Below, piece by piece: positions 47,583-56,378 of a stretch of DNA of 64,000 nucleotides. Within the stretch, counting starts at the first letter, position 1, and every line of letters begins with the position of its first letter. The notes under the pieces are model-generated. The model made no database searches. It worked only from the letters and a program-made list of their open reading frames with translations, and was not told where the DNA came from. Source of the DNA: Rhodanobacter sp. T12-5 (GTDB lineage Bacteria; Pseudomonadota; Gammaproteobacteria; Xanthomonadales; Rhodanobacteraceae). The position numbers and the translations under genes are program-made. The stretch lies in the NCBI RefSeq assembly GCF_008329435.1, contig NZ_NPKN01000009.1:62001-126000 (forward strand), written 5' to 3'.

Positions 47583-49022
47583 ATGAAATCGTCACACTTG
47601 CGCGCGGTGACGCTCGCGGTTTTGCTGGTGGTGTCTGCAGGGGCTGTCGCGAACGCTGCGGCCCCGCCGCCGGCCGAATTCCCGCCGGACGCCTTTCCGT
47701 CCACCTACCAGGCGCTGCCTGCGCAGACCACGCTGATCCAGCACGCGACGATCTACACCGGCACCGGCGAACGCATCGACGATGGCTCGGTGTTGCTGCG
47801 CGACGGCAAGATCGCGGCGGTCGGCAAGCAGGTCGAGGCACCTGCCGGCGCCGTGGTCATCGACGCGAAGGGCAAATATGTCACGCCCGGCCTCATCGAC
47901 GTGCATTCGCATTTGGGCGTCTATCCGTCGCCGGCGGTGGAAGCCACCGCGAACGGCAACGAGATGACCAATCCGACCACGCCGCAGGTGATGGCGGAAA
48001 ATTCGGTCTGGCCGCAGGATCCGGGTTTCAACACCGCGCGCGCCGGCGGCGTGACCACGCTGGAGATCCTGCCCGGTTCCGGCAACCTGATCGGCGGTCG
48101 CGGTGTGGTGCTGAAGAACGTGCCGGCCACCACCGTGCAGGCGATGAAGTTTCCGGATGCGCCGTACGGACTGAAGATGGCTTGCGGCGAGAACCCGATG
48201 CGGGTGTACGGCAGCCGCCACCAGTTTCCATCGACGTTGATGGGCGATGTCGCCGGCTACCGGCAGGCATTCGCCGATGCCCAGGCCTACGACCGCGAGT
48301 GGAAGGCGTGGGAAGCCAAGGTCAAGGCCAAGGGGGCCGCCGAGGCCGGCCCGCCGCCCAAGCGCGACCTGGGCAAGGAAACCCTGGCCGAAGTGCTCGA
48401 CGGCAGGATCCGCGTGCAGATGCATTGCTACCGCGCCGACGAGATGGCCGCCTTGCTCGACGTCGCGCACGAGTTCGGCTTCAAGATCGCGGCGTTCCAT
48501 CACGCCGTCGAGGCCTACAAGATTCCGCATCTGCTGGCGAAAACCGACACCTGTGCGGCGATGTGGGCCGACTGGTGGGGCTTCAAGATGGAAGCGTGGG
48601 ACGGTATCCGCGCCAACATCGCGATGACCGACGCCGGCGGTGCCTGCGCGATGATCCATTCGGACGACGAGAACGGCATCCAGCGCCTCAACCAGGAGGT
48701 GGGCAAGGCGCTGGCGGCGGGCCGGCGCGCCGGGCTCGACATCAGCGAGGCGCACGCGGTGATGTGGATGACGCTCAATCCCGCCAAGGCGCTCGGCCTG
48801 GACAATCGCATCGGCTCGCTGGAACCGGGCAAGGATGCCGACGTGGTGATCTGGAGCGCCGACCCGCTCAGCGTCTATGCGCGTACCGAGAAGGTGTTCC
48901 TCGACGGTGCCGTGGTGTTCGACCGCGCCGATCCGGAGCGGCAATCGACCTCCGACTTCATGCTCGGCAGTTTCGTCGACCCGCATGCTGCGGATGTCGA
49001 TGCAGGGGAGGGCGCCCGATGA
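47583..49022 (+). CDS. exported amidohydrolase
   Basis: 479-residue amidohydrolase-superfamily enzyme with a Sec signal peptide (residues ~1-26, ending AVANAAAPP). The TIM-barrel metal site starts with TPGLIDVHSHLG (HxH near residue 110). The later histidines are in RVQMHCYRADEM near 280 and AAFHHAVEAYKI near 305, and the final Asp region in MIHSDDENG near 360. GSLEPGKDADVVIWSADPL is the usual C-terminal beta-sandwich end. Likely imidazolonepropionase/prolidase-like periplasmic hydrolase; substrate unknown. Overlaps the next gene (ATGA). Confidence 0.9.
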   Translation: MKSSHLRAVTLAVLLVVSAGAVANAAAPPPAEFPPDAFPSTYQALPAQTTLIQHATIYTGTGERIDDGSVLLRDGKIAAVGKQVEAPAGAVVIDAKGKYVTPGLIDVHSHLGVYPSPAVEATANGNEMTNPTTPQVMAENSVWPQDPGFNTARAGGVTTLEILPGSGNLIGGRGVVLKNVPATTVQAMKFPDAPYGLKMACGENPMRVYGSRHQFPSTLMGDVAGYRQAFADAQAYDREWKAWEAKVKAKGAAEAGPPPKRDLGKETLAEVLDGRIRVQMHCYRADEMAALLDVAHEFGFKIAAFHHAVEAYKIPHLLAKTDTCAAMWADWWGFKMEAWDGIRANIAMTDAGGACAMIHSDDENGIQRLNQEVGKALAAGRRAGLDISEAHAVMWMTLNPAKALGLDNRIGSLEPGKDADVVIWSADPLSVYARTEKVFLDGAVVFDRADPERQSTSDFMLGSFVDPHAADVDAGEGAR

Positions 49023-50386
49023 AATACCTGGTCATGATCCTCGCGATGCTTTGCGTCGCCTGCAGCCCCGCCGATCGTTCGGCGGACCGCGCCGATGCCG
49101 GCGCCACCCGTTCCGCGGCGAGTGCGGACAACCATGTTGCCGGCGACGGCAAGGTCTACGCCATCACCGGCGGCACCGTGTACACACTGGGCGCCGCCGG
49201 CAAGATCGAGCACGGCACGGTGCTGCTCAAGGACGGCCGGATCGCCGCGGTCGGCGCCAACGTCGACATTCCCGCGGGCGCCGAGCGCATCGACGCCAGC
49301 GGCAAGATCGTCACGCCCGGCATCTTCGATCCGGAAAGCCAGTTCGGCATCGTCGAAGTGGGCGCGGTCAAGGAAACCCGCGATGCCTCGGCCGGCGACT
49401 CGCGCTTCAGCGCTGCCTTCGACGTGGCCGACGCGATCAACCCGCGCTCGGTATTGATTCCGGTCAACCGCATCGCCGGCGTCACCCGCGCCATGGTGTC
49501 GCCCACCGACGGCGACAAGCACATCATCGCCGGCCGCGGCGCCATCATCGACCTGGGTTCCACCGAGGGCTTCATCCACCGCGATCCCGCGGCGATGTTT
49601 GCCGCGCTGGGCGAAACCGGCGCGGAGCAGGCCGGCGGCTCGCGCGCGTCCGCGCTGCTGGCCTTGCGCGAGGCGCTGCAGGATGCCAAAGACTACGCCG
49701 ACAACACCCGCGCCTACGCCAGCAACCAGCGCCGCAAATACGCGCTGACGCGGCTGGACCTGGAGGCGCTGGGTCCGGTGTTGTTGGGCAAGGAGCCGTT
49801 GGTGGTCCACGTCGAGCGCGCCAGCGACATCGAGGCCGCGCTGCGGCTGGCTGCCGACTTCAACCTGCGCCTGATCGTCTCCGGCGGTGCCGAGGCCTGG
49901 ATGGTCGCCGACAAGCTGGCCGCCGCCCACGTGCCAGTGCTGCTCAATCCGCTGGAAGACCTGCCGGCTCACTTCGAGACGCTGGGCTCGACGCTGGAAA
50001 ACGCTGCGCGCCTGCAGAAAGCCGGCGTGACGATCGCCTTCGCCACCGGTGACACCCACAACGCCCGCAACGTCACCCAGGCCGCCGGCAACGCCGTCGC
50101 CAACGGCCTGCCGTGGCTCGATGCGCTGAAGGCGCTGATGCTCAACCCGGCACGGATCTACGGCATGGACAAGGACGTGGGCACGCTGGAGCAGGGCAAG
50201 CTGGCCGACGTGGTGATCTGGAGCGCCGACCCGCTGGAACTGTCCAGCTTCGCCGACCAGGTCTTCATTGCCGGTCGCAAGATCCCCATGGTCAGCCGCC
50301 AGACCATGCTGCGCGACCGCTACATGCAGGCGATGCAGGAGAAGCAGGCCGTGCCGCCGGGTTACATCTTGCCGAAGGCGCAGTAA
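49019..50386 (+). CDS. amidohydrolase-like lipoprotein lacking the HxH metal motif
   Basis: 455-residue paralogue of the preceding enzyme, coupled by ATGA. N-terminus YLVMILAMLCVACSPADRSA looks like a lipoprotein signal (C15). The same fold is clear (DGKVYAITGGTVYTLGAAGK; GTLEQGKLADVVIWSADPLE). But where the first enzyme has IDVHSHLG this one reads FDPESQFG, so the metal-binding HxH is missing, as are the usual later His residues (VHVERASD, VSGGAEAW). Probably a non-catalytic or differently acting partner of the upstream enzyme. Confidence 0.85.
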   Translation: MKYLVMILAMLCVACSPADRSADRADAGATRSAASADNHVAGDGKVYAITGGTVYTLGAAGKIEHGTVLLKDGRIAAVGANVDIPAGAERIDASGKIVTPGIFDPESQFGIVEVGAVKETRDASAGDSRFSAAFDVADAINPRSVLIPVNRIAGVTRAMVSPTDGDKHIIAGRGAIIDLGSTEGFIHRDPAAMFAALGETGAEQAGGSRASALLALREALQDAKDYADNTRAYASNQRRKYALTRLDLEALGPVLLGKEPLVVHVERASDIEAALRLAADFNLRLIVSGGAEAWMVADKLAAAHVPVLLNPLEDLPAHFETLGSTLENAARLQKAGVTIAFATGDTHNARNVTQAAGNAVANGLPWLDALKALMLNPARIYGMDKDVGTLEQGKLADVVIWSADPLELSSFADQVFIAGRKIPMVSRQTMLRDRYMQAMQEKQAVPPGYILPKAQ

Positions 50387-50396
50387 GGATGTGCCG

Positions 50397-50427
50397 CGGG
50401 CGCCGTCGCCAGCGGCGACGGCGCCCG
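50397..50427. terminator. strong GC hairpin after the amidohydrolase pair
   Basis: CGGGCGCCGTCGCC-AGC-GGCGACGGCGCCCG, a perfect 14-bp stem 11 bases after the stop. No T-run, so it may be an attenuating or mRNA-stabilising hairpin rather than a classic terminator. Confidence 0.55.
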
Positions 50428-50436
50428 ACGTCGTAG

Positions 50437-50580
50437 ATGCCGTCTCGCCCCATGGTCGTCGACGGGCTTGTACTGCCGGGTTTGAGCGCCGGCAGTGCAC
50501 TGATTCCGCTGGGTGCCTTCAGCGAGGTGGCCGGCATCGCCGCGGTCAAGGCGCTGCCGGTGCTGATCTTCTTCGTGTGA
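50437..50580 (+). CDS. possible 47-residue hydrophobic peptide
   Basis: Short frame MPSRPMVVDGLVLPGLSAGS followed by ALIPLGAFSEVAGIAAVKALPV and a Phe-Phe-Val end. Third-position GC is high and the sequence is hydrophobic, unlike the Arg-rich chance frames. No ribosome-binding site is obvious. Could be a small membrane peptide or the remnant of a larger gene. Confidence 0.3.
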   Translation: MPSRPMVVDGLVLPGLSAGSALIPLGAFSEVAGIAAVKALPVLIFFV

Positions 50581-50639
50581 TCGCACTTTCGCTGGCCGAC
50601 CTGTTGAGCCGGCAACACCTGTTGCTGCCGAGATAACGA

Positions 50640-52736
50640 TCAGCGAAAGGTCAGGCGGCAACCGATGTAGAGTGCGCGGCCCGGGCCGGGTTCGAAATAG
50701 CGGCCGGTGGATTCGTTGACGATGACCGAGCCGATGTAGCGACGGTCGAACAGATTGTCCAGGCGAAGGAAGGGCGCGATCTGCATGCCGGCATCGTCAA
50801 TGACGTAGCCCAGACTTGCGTCGACCAGCGCGTAACCCGGCGCGCGTGCGCTGTTCGCGTCGTCGGCAACGACGGCACCGATGGCCGACAGTTGCAGCTG
50901 CGCATGCCAGCCGCGGTTGCCGCCCCAGCGCAGGCTCGCATCGAGCGCCGAGCGCGGCACGCCGGCGATGCGCGTGCCGGTGGTTCCCTCCACCGGTTGC
51001 GCAAACCGTGCGTCGAGCCATGTGTAAGCGAGATGGGCCTGCCAGCGTGGAGCCAGCGACAGTTGCAGCTCGGCTTCGACACCGCGGCGGCGCGCGCGAC
51101 CGCGGTTGCGGTAGGTGGTGCGCCCGTCGGTGTTGCTGTCCACCGCCAGTTCGTTGCGGGTATCGGCCTGGAACCACGCCAGCTCGACGCTGTTGTCGCT
51201 GGCCCAACGCCATTTCGAACCCAGTTCGAAGTTGTCCGAACGCGCCGCCTGCAGACCGAGGTTGAGCCCGCTGCCGCCGTCGCTGCGGTAACCGAGTTCG
51301 TTGAAGGTGGGCGTTTCGAAACCGTGTCCCCACGACGCGTACAGATGCCAGTTGCGGCCGGCGCGGTACAGCACACCGGCGACCGGCGTGGTCACTGCGT
51401 AGTTGCGCCGGCCGCTGTCATCGGGATTGCCGGCGGTGATGTAGCGATCGTCGACAACGAAATGCACGCTGCTGTGACGCAAGCCGCCGCTGAGCGACCA
51501 GCGTGGCGACAGGTGCCAGCTCGCCTGGGCGTACTGGTCGAAGTCCCACACCGTGTCACGTTCGTTGCGCCGCAACGCCCCGATCACGCCCAGCGCGTCG
51601 CCGACGAAATTTTCGTAGCCGTGGCGCAGCTGGCTCTGCCGGTCCCAACTGCTGCCCACGACCCACTCGAACGGACGTCCGCCGAGCTGGCCATCCCAAC
51701 CTCGGCGCAGATCGACTCCGCCGTAATCGCCGTCGAGGTCCACCACGCCGCCGGCACTCAAGGGGCTGGCCTGTGCCGATGGCGGTATCGACAAAAACTG
51801 CTGCACTCCACGCTCGCCGTAGTAGCCCATCGCACGCCATTGGCCGCCGTGATTGTCGTCGTGTTCGAGGATGAGGCCGGCCTGGTTCTGGCGCACACTC
51901 TTGCGCGTGTCGTAGAGCAGCGCCGAGGGCGCGGCCTGGCGCGGATCGACCAGGTATTCCTGGCGGGTGAGCCCCTTGGGATCCTGCGCGTGCGGCAACA
52001 ATACGCTGTTGGCCACCACCGTGATCCGACTGCCATCGCCCAGCGTGAAGCGCAGCCTGGCGTTGCCGTTGTCGCGCTCGGAGCGGCTGTGCCGACGAAA
52101 GCCGTCGCTGCGCAGACGCGACAGGTCGACGTTGTAGTCGAGACCACCAGCGATGCCGCGCGTGCCCAGTTCGACACGCTGACCGGCGTAGCGCCCCGCG
52201 CCGAACATCGCGCGCCATTCGGGCGGGTCGGTGCCGTCGGCGGTGAACAACTGGATCACGCCGCCGGAGGAATTGCCGTACAGCGCCGAGAACGGACCGC
52301 GCAATACCTCGATGCGGTCGGACGCGCCGAGGCTGAAATTCGACAACTGACCCTGACCGTCCGGCATGGTGGCGGGGATGCCATCGACGTACAGGCGCAC
52401 GCCACGCACGCCGAACGTGGTGCGCGCACCGAAGCCGCGGATCGAAATCTGCTCGTCCTGCGCTGCATTCTGGCGGTCGCGTGCCAGCACGCCGGGCACT
52501 TCGCGCAGGGATTCGGACGGGTTGATCGACACGCGATCTGCCTGGAGGTTCTGCAGGCTTACTGCATCGATGGACGAGGGCAGATCGAACGGCTTCCGTG
52601 CACTTCGGGTCGCCGTCACCACGATATCCGGCAAGGTGGTCGATCCGTTCTGCCCCAGCGCAGGAAATGCCGGCAGGACCAGGCCGATCGCCGCTATCTG
52701 CATCATCGCCCGGCAAACGGGACGGCCTCGCATCAT
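50640..52736 (-). CDS. TonB-dependent outer-membrane receptor
   Basis: 698-residue receptor for uptake across the outer membrane. Signal peptide (MQIAAIGLVLPAFPALGQ), TonB-box-like DIVVTATR near residue 37, plug domain (SLREVPGVLARDRQNAAQDE, then QISIRGFGARTTFGVRGV and RIEVLRGPFSALYGNSSGGV), a ~550-residue beta-barrel and the C-terminal aromatic end (RALYIGCRLTFR). Architecture resembles siderophore/iron (FecA/PupB-like) or BtuB-like receptors; ligand not predictable. Start ATG 52736 (or 52733). No associated transport genes nearby. Confidence 0.93.
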   Translation of the reverse strand: MMRGRPVCRAMMQIAAIGLVLPAFPALGQNGSTTLPDIVVTATRSARKPFDLPSSIDAVSLQNLQADRVSINPSESLREVPGVLARDRQNAAQDEQISIRGFGARTTFGVRGVRLYVDGIPATMPDGQGQLSNFSLGASDRIEVLRGPFSALYGNSSGGVIQLFTADGTDPPEWRAMFGAGRYAGQRVELGTRGIAGGLDYNVDLSRLRSDGFRRHSRSERDNGNARLRFTLGDGSRITVVANSVLLPHAQDPKGLTRQEYLVDPRQAAPSALLYDTRKSVRQNQAGLILEHDDNHGGQWRAMGYYGERGVQQFLSIPPSAQASPLSAGGVVDLDGDYGGVDLRRGWDGQLGGRPFEWVVGSSWDRQSQLRHGYENFVGDALGVIGALRRNERDTVWDFDQYAQASWHLSPRWSLSGGLRHSSVHFVVDDRYITAGNPDDSGRRNYAVTTPVAGVLYRAGRNWHLYASWGHGFETPTFNELGYRSDGGSGLNLGLQAARSDNFELGSKWRWASDNSVELAWFQADTRNELAVDSNTDGRTTYRNRGRARRRGVEAELQLSLAPRWQAHLAYTWLDARFAQPVEGTTGTRIAGVPRSALDASLRWGGNRGWHAQLQLSAIGAVVADDANSARAPGYALVDASLGYVIDDAGMQIAPFLRLDNLFDRRYIGSVIVNESTGRYFEPGPGRALYIGCRLTFR

Positions 52737-53496
52737 CGGGAGTTGCCCATGCAGCGAAACCGGTGAGTGTGGATGGCCAAATGCATGCGTACCTTCCGGT
52801 TGTTCAGGTGTCCATGCCGCTCTCGCCCCGCCTGTCGTTTCGTCGGTCCCTTGGAAAGGTGCAGGGGCATGTGTCTCGCTGCATGCGGGGTTCGGGCTTG
52901 AAGTTGCGGCGACAGGCTCAGAATGACATTTGCGCCAGCAACTCGTAAATGTGCGGATCGATCTTGAGGCTGCCGCGGCGCTGGACGCGCACATCATGGG
53001 TCTGCAGCTTCATCGCTTGATCGACCTGCCGTCGGCGCAGCGATGTCGACGAAGTGGAAATCGACGAACAAGATCTGTGGGAACGGACGCAATGGGAATG
53101 CCGCTGCCCAGAAGCATCGGACTATCGCGTGCTGAAACTCTGCATTCAGTGAAGGTCTTCTGAAGATCGAACGCGAATCCATTCACGACATGCCTTGTGC
53201 ATCGATCGGTCGAACTCGACGGCACGGTTTCCACGTCGTACGGACGGCGCAATGGGCTTTGCGGTTTTCGAGTTGAAAGGGACCGGTGTGAATACGACTT
53301 TCATGTTTTGTATGCCTGTGCTTCGAATGTGTTCGACGACCATGCGGCGCGGTATCGCCATGGAAACGGGTACGGATGGCGGCGACATCCGCCGGAGCAC
53401 AGGTGCCAACCCGGAACCGTCCAACCGGCGGCGTGTCCACCGTTTCGATGACCGTGCATTCGTTGGCCCGGTCCTTCCATGCAGGGAGGGGATGAG
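52737..53496. other. 760 bases upstream of the TonB receptor without a clear gene
   Basis: Several short frames on both strands, none convincing. On the minus strand 52922-53040 a frame reads LRRRQVDQAMKLQTHDVRVQ, then RRGSLKIDPHIYELLAQMSF before a stop. This looks like the end of a real gene whose start is lost, i.e. a possible relic. No known riboswitch could be fitted to the receptor leader. Confidence 0.4.
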
Positions 53497-53883
53497 ATGC
53501 GCAATACACAGGCAATGCCGAAAAACGGCGTCAAACAGAAGGCTCTTGCTGCGCCCCCGCAGAGAGAGCGATCCACCACCGACGGGAATCCGGCGTCCTC
53601 GCCCGTGGCGGACGATCCGCATGATGGTCGGGTGCACAGCGGATCAAGCGGTGACGACGGCCAGTATCAACCAGTCGACCGCGCCGCCACCCCGGCGTCA
53701 CCGCAACCGGGACACACCGGCGATCCCGGCGCGGCGCGCGACACCTCCTACGACCCGATGCCGTCTCCGGCCGAAGCCTACGCGAACACGGGGCAGGCCA
53801 ACACCGAGCCGCAGCGGGAAGCCTCGGCCAAGCATGGCCTCGGACGAACAACAAGGCGGGCGAAGGATCCTCGTGTCGGATAG
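53497..53883 (+). CDS. low-complexity, probably disordered protein
   Basis: 128-residue hydrophilic protein rich in Pro, Ser, Thr, Asp, Gln and Gly (for example SSPVADDPHDGRVHSGSSGD and TPASPQPGHTGDPGAARD), no hydrophobic core. A very strong AGGGAGGGG site lies just before the ATG. Unknown; such proteins occur as stress or surface-associated small proteins. Could also be a chance frame, but the ribosome-binding site argues for a gene. Confidence 0.5.
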   Translation: MRNTQAMPKNGVKQKALAAPPQRERSTTDGNPASSPVADDPHDGRVHSGSSGDDGQYQPVDRAATPASPQPGHTGDPGAARDTSYDPMPSPAEAYANTGQANTEPQREASAKHGLGRTTRRAKDPRVG

Positions 53884-53984
53884 GGCCCGGGCTCAGGCAA
53901 TGGACGCTCCATAGTCCGAGTTCCCGGAACCTGCTTCGGCCCGTCGCCATGGCGCGCATGCGAGCGAACGCCGGTGGAAACCCG

Positions 53985-54575
53985 TCATCTCAGGCCCGAG
54001 TCGCCACGCACGCGAAACGCCAGACTGATGCGCGGCCCTGCCGGCGCACGCTGCTTGGGTATGGCGTGGTCGTAGTGCAGTTGCGTCTCCCAGCTCATCA
54101 GCAGCAGGCTGCCGGCCACCAGGTCCAGTTGCAGCACGCGGCGTGGCGGGTGCTTCGCGCGTATCGTCATGCGCCGGGTGGCACCGAGCGAGAGCAGGGC
54201 GATCGGCTGACCACGGATGATGTCGGCGAGTTTGTCGTTGTGCGGTGCGACGCTGTCGTGCTGGTCGCGATAGAGATTCAGTCCGATGCTGTCGAACGGA
54301 GCAGCCACCGCTGCGGCCACTGCGGCATGCGCCTCGCGCAAGGCGACCGGCAGATCCGGATCGTCGACACGAAAATGCGCACGCAGGCGCGGCACTTCCA
54401 CCTCGCGCTCATACATCAGTCGCGTCCCGCTCTTCCATGCGATGCCGGCATGCAGTTGCTCGAACCAGCGTTGTGCGGTGCCATCTTCCACCAGGTCCGG
54501 CACGAGCACGATGCGTCCGCTGGCGTCGTCCAGCAACCGTTGCGGTCCGTTGTCGAACAGGCTCAGCTGTGCCAT
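53985..54575 (-). CDS. alkB: AlkB-family 2-oxoglutarate/Fe(II) dioxygenase
   Basis: 196-residue DNA/RNA dealkylation enzyme of the AlkB family. Iron ligands: H-x-D in VAPHNDKLADI near residue 111 and the distal His in LHYDHAIPKQ near 167. The 2-oxoglutarate-binding Arg lies in GPRISLAFRVR near 180-190. The N-terminus (QLSLFDNGPQRLL) is like other bacterial homologues. Repairs 1-methyladenine and 3-methylcytosine in known members. Last gene of a minus-strand cluster with a glycosylase. Confidence 0.92.
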   Translation of the reverse strand: MAQLSLFDNGPQRLLDDASGRIVLVPDLVEDGTAQRWFEQLHAGIAWKSGTRLMYEREVEVPRLRAHFRVDDPDLPVALREAHAAVAAAVAAPFDSIGLNLYRDQHDSVAPHNDKLADIIRGQPIALLSLGATRRMTIRAKHPPRRVLQLDLVAGSLLLMSWETQLHYDHAIPKQRAPAGPRISLAFRVRGDSGLR

Positions 54576-54603
54576 GGCGGCAGGAATGCCGGCAAATACA
54601 TGC

Positions 54604-55566
54604 TCACGGGTTCAGTTCCTTCGCGCTCGTTTCCACCAGCTTGCGCCGTGCACGCCAGACCTCGGCGGTCTGCGGCTTGACGAACAGCGAGATGATTTCC
54701 GGATGGGCGACCTTGGCCTGTTTCTCGATGCGGTTGATGCAGGCTTCGATCTGCGTGGTGTTCAATGCGTCCTCGAACTCGGCGCTCAGCGCAGCCACCA
54801 CCTGATTCGGTCCCATCTGCACGGTCAATACGCCGTTGGCGCAGCGCACGCCATCATCGCCTGCGGCGATCGCGAGTATCGCTTCGCTCACCGCCGGATG
54901 GGCAGTTTCACCGATCAGCAAGCCCTTGGTTTCGCGTGCCAGCAGCATCGCGGATACAGCCAGCACGCCAGCGATGCCGATGGACGCGACGCCGTCGAGC
55001 ACGGGCTGATCGAGCAACTGCGCGCCGATCAGGCCGGCCAGCGCCACCAGCAGGCCGAGCAGCGCGGCGCTGTCCTCCAGCAGGACGGTGAAGGTGCTGG
55101 GGTCCTTGCTCAGGCGGAACGCCTCGAAGTACCCGAGCCGGCCCTTGCGTGCACGGAATTCGCGCAGCGCCACGAACCATGACGTGCCTTCGAACAGGAG
55201 CGATACGGCCACCACCAGATAATTGATCAGCGGGCGTTCGATGGGTTCCGGTTGGCGGATGTGCATCACGCCCTCGTAGAACGACACGCCTGCACCCATC
55301 GCCAGCACCAGCAAGGCGACGATGAAACTCCAGAAGTACAGTTCGCGACCGTGCCCGAACGGATGGGTGCGGTCGGGCGGCATGCCGGCGCGGTGCAAAC
55401 CGTACAACAGCAGCAGTTCGTTGACCGTGTCGACCAGCGAGTGCACACCCTCGCTGAGCATCGCCGAACTGCCCGAGAGCCCGGCTGCCACGAATTTTGC
55501 GATGGCGATCATCAGATTGCCGCCAAGCGCGACATAGACCACCTTGTGCGAACCGGAGCCGGGCAT
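54604..55566 (-). CDS. cation diffusion facilitator (CDF) transporter
   Basis: 320-residue membrane metal exporter with about six helices. Helix II metal site SEGVHSLVDTVNELLLLYG (residues ~38-56, H and D spaced as in ZitB/FieF), helix V region LLEDSAALLGLLVALAG with the second E/D pair near 160, HPFGHGRELYFWSF typical of CDF proteins, and a C-terminal cytoplasmic domain. Zn(II) or Fe(II)/Mn(II) is likely. Only 3 bases separate it from the glycosylase gene. Confidence 0.93.
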   Translation of the reverse strand: MPGSGSHKVVYVALGGNLMIAIAKFVAAGLSGSSAMLSEGVHSLVDTVNELLLLYGLHRAGMPPDRTHPFGHGRELYFWSFIVALLVLAMGAGVSFYEGVMHIRQPEPIERPLINYLVVAVSLLFEGTSWFVALREFRARKGRLGYFEAFRLSKDPSTFTVLLEDSAALLGLLVALAGLIGAQLLDQPVLDGVASIGIAGVLAVSAMLLARETKGLLIGETAHPAVSEAILAIAAGDDGVRCANGVLTVQMGPNQVVAALSAEFEDALNTTQIEACINRIEKQAKVAHPEIISLFVKPQTAEVWRARRKLVETSAKELNP

Positions 55567-55569
55567 GGA

Positions 55570-56310
55570 TCAATCCTCCGTATACAGTTTCTGGCAATGC
55601 AGGCAAAAGAAACTTCGGCGATGCGTCTTGCCCAGATACGCGCGCTGCAGCGGGATGTCGTGGCGCGGGCAGCGCCCGCGGTTGTGCACCAGCCAGTGTT
55701 TGGCCAGTACGTGCGCCTTCTTCCAGGCCAGGAACTCGAACGTATAGACATGGGCCTGCTGCACCAGTTCGCGCAGCTTGTACGGAGAAAGCGCGCCGAC
55801 CTTCGACAGCGGATGCACGCGTATCCGGAACAGCACCTCGTTCTTGATGATGTTGCCGACCCCGGCAAAGACGGTCTGGTCGAGCAGGGCGTCGCAGACC
55901 AGGGCATGCGGCATCTTGCGCAGTTTTGCGCGCGCCAGCTTCGGGTCCCAGTGGTCCGACATCACGTCGCTGCGCCAGTCGTACAGCGCGTCGAGGCTGC
56001 CCTCCAGCAGGCGCACCGAGCCGTTGTAGAAGTTCAGTTCGCCCTCATCGAAAACAAGGTTGAGCCGCGGCGCGATATCCCATCCCTCGTTGATGCGGTA
56101 GCTGCCGAACATCAGCAGGTGGACGCGTACGGTCAGGTCGTTCGACAACTCGATCAGGAACTGCTTGCCGAAGCTGCGCAAGGCAAGTACGCGGCGGCCT
56201 GGCAATCGCTGCATGTCGATTTTCGCGTTGCCCTTCGCGTGCAGGATGGTTCGCCCGGCAAAGGCCGCGGCTTCTTCGCGCAGGATGACGATGGAGGGGC
56301 CTTCCGGCAT
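55570..56310 (-). CDS. Fpg/Nei-family DNA glycosylase (endonuclease VIII-like)
   Basis: 246-residue bifunctional DNA glycosylase/AP lyase for oxidised bases. N-terminal catalytic PEGPSIVILREE (Pro2 and Glu3 after Met removal), helix-two-turn-helix DQTVFAGVGNIIKNEVLF near 155-172 and a C-terminal zinc finger CPRH...CLHC (residues ~215-240) with His replacing one Cys. ATG 56310 is chosen because the enzyme must begin with Met-Pro-Glu. Closer to Nei than to MutM. Confidence 0.92.
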   Translation of the reverse strand: MPEGPSIVILREEAAAFAGRTILHAKGNAKIDMQRLPGRRVLALRSFGKQFLIELSNDLTVRVHLLMFGSYRINEGWDIAPRLNLVFDEGELNFYNGSVRLLEGSLDALYDWRSDVMSDHWDPKLARAKLRKMPHALVCDALLDQTVFAGVGNIIKNEVLFRIRVHPLSKVGALSPYKLRELVQQAHVYTFEFLAWKKAHVLAKHWLVHNRGRCPRHDIPLQRAYLGKTHRRSFFCLHCQKLYTED

Positions 56311-56378
56311 CAATACTTCCCGGGCATTCGTGGAATGGCTACTGTGCGTCGCGGAACGACCACGTGAAGTGAAGTGCG

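Noticed and set aside
48182..49018. Long upstream extension of the second amidohydrolase frame
   Set aside because: The extension overlaps the first amidohydrolase out of frame and is Arg-rich; the ATG at 49019 with a lipoprotein signal is the natural start.
52770..52900. Possible TPP- or cobalamin-type riboswitch before the TonB receptor
   Set aside because: On the minus strand an ACCTGAAC piece and GC-rich stems recall a TPP core, but the CUGAGA element and the rest of the consensus cannot be found. No B12 box either.
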